DNA of 35,605 nucleotides, from contig JADFKK010000042.1 in the NCBI GenBank assembly GCA_022564995.1, positions 1-35,605 of the forward strand, given 5' to 3'. The notes below the pieces were generated by a model. The model was given only the letters and a program-made list of their open reading frames with translations, did not search any database and was not told the DNA's origin. Positions 35,133-35,605 of the stretch are shown in pieces. The stretch comes from Planctomycetota bacterium (GTDB taxonomy: Bacteria > Planctomycetota > Planctomycetia > Pirellulales > JADFKK01). Made by a program: the position numbers and the translations under genes. How positions within the stretch are numbered: the first letter of the stretch is position 1; the number at the start of each line of letters is the position of its first letter.

Positions 35133-35605
35133 ATGGCAGGCCGAAAAAAACATATCCTTGCTCGATGGATATACGTCGTTGTGTTGGGGCTGCTTGCTGG
35201 CGGGCTGTGGGCCGTATTTGGGCTCGCGACATTGTCGAGCGTCTCATCCCTCGCCCAATCGTCCGGACCATTCGGGGCGTGGCCTTACCGATTCGTTATT
35301 GGTCTCATTGCCGCGGTGCTCGTGTTTTATTCTGCCCGCGGTCGTTGGACGGGTTTCCTTGGGTTCAAGGATTTCACATCGTACCCACCGCTGTGGACTG
35401 CCGTCATCATCGGGCTGGGATGGTCCTTGTTGTTGCAGGGGAACTTCTTGCACGCAGTACTGGTTGGACTCCTTGGACTCCTGATGATCGGAGCAGCCGC
35501 AAAGTGGTCGATTGTATCACGACAGCGTGCAGAGATGTCGAAGCAACAAGCGTCCCAGTTACCATCGACGAAATCCAATGCGTTGGACTTACTCAATTTC
35601 GACAC
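35133..35605 (+). CDS. Membrane protein, C-terminus beyond the window
   Basis: An open frame of 157 codons runs without a stop to the right edge from an ATG at 35133. The ribosome-binding site is weak. The N-terminus is basic (MAGRKKHILARW). Four hydrophobic segments follow: YVVVLGLLAGGLWAVFGLA, RFVIGLIAAVLVFYSA, LWTAVIIGLGWSLLLQG and AVLVGLLGLLMIGAAAKW. A polar tail (SRQRAEMSKQQASQLPSTKSNALDLL) comes after. I do not recognise the family. Codon use is less GC-rich than in the neighbours, which may mean foreign origin. The full length and topology cannot be judged. Confidence 0.6.
   Translation, partial: MAGRKKHILARWIYVVVLGLLAGGLWAVFGLATLSSVSSLAQSSGPFGAWPYRFVIGLIAAVLVFYSARGRWTGFLGFKDFTSYPPLWTAVIIGLGWSLLLQGNFLHAVLVGLLGLLMIGAAAKWSIVSRQRAEMSKQQASQLPSTKSNALDLLNFD

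Noticed and set aside
1..35605. CRISPR arrays, tRNA or rRNA genes, transposases
   Set aside because: I looked for regularly spaced repeats, cloverleaf-like intergenic blocks, conserved rRNA strings and transposase motifs and found none I could support.

Overview
The window looks like chromosomal DNA of a planctomycete (Pirellulales-like). The GC content is high. Both ends carry the family signature of that phylum: a PSCyt1/WD40/DUF1549 protein at the left edge and a PSCyt1-DUF1549-LamG-DUF1553 plus DUF1501 pair at the right. The central part is an accessory respiratory island.

Layout. (1) 1-4393: left-edge WD40/cytochrome protein, a small membrane protein, the 3' remnant of an outer-membrane barrel gene and a stress-type glycine-zipper protein. 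(2) 4394-8302: a dispersed palindrome, a 23-nt operator-like palindrome, a small Cys-rich PAS-like/LuxR-type regulator, mobB (molybdenum cofactor maturation), a putative porin and a small exported protein. (3) 8429-27203, minus strand: ten closely spaced genes read right to left. In order they are a cupredoxin/carboxypeptidase-regulatory-like lipoprotein, a 2500-aa multicopper oxidase fused to a di-heme cytochrome c peroxidase, a second di-heme peroxidase, a Tat-exported Rieske subunit, an AioA/IdrA-type molybdoenzyme, a cytochrome c-CuA protein, a ferritin-like protein, a polyferredoxin membrane protein, an EF-hand/CuA-like/SCO fusion and a DUF6370 lipoprotein. (4) 27204-29603: intergenic DNA with the second copy of the 23-nt palindrome, a ~190-bp direct repeat and a divergent paralogue of the lipoprotein. 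(5) 29604-35605: the PSCyt1/DUF1553 and DUF1501 pair, a repeat-rich spacer and a partial membrane protein.

How the genes work together (inference). The molybdoenzyme has the exact C-x2-C-x3-C-x70-S iron-sulfur spacing of arsenite oxidase. Its partners are a Rieske protein and two di-heme MauG/CCP proteins, the gene set of dissimilatory iodate reductase (IdrABP1P2), rather than arsenic genes. The locus adds a complete multicopper oxidase site, two CuA-type cupredoxins without any haem-copper oxidase subunit I, an SCO copper chaperone and a polyferredoxin. MobB could support the bis-MGD cofactor, and the porin could admit the substrate. My best reading is an expanded Idr-type oxyanion (possibly iodine) redox system in which one peroxidase has been fused to a multicopper oxidase. 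The substrate cannot be proved from sequence.
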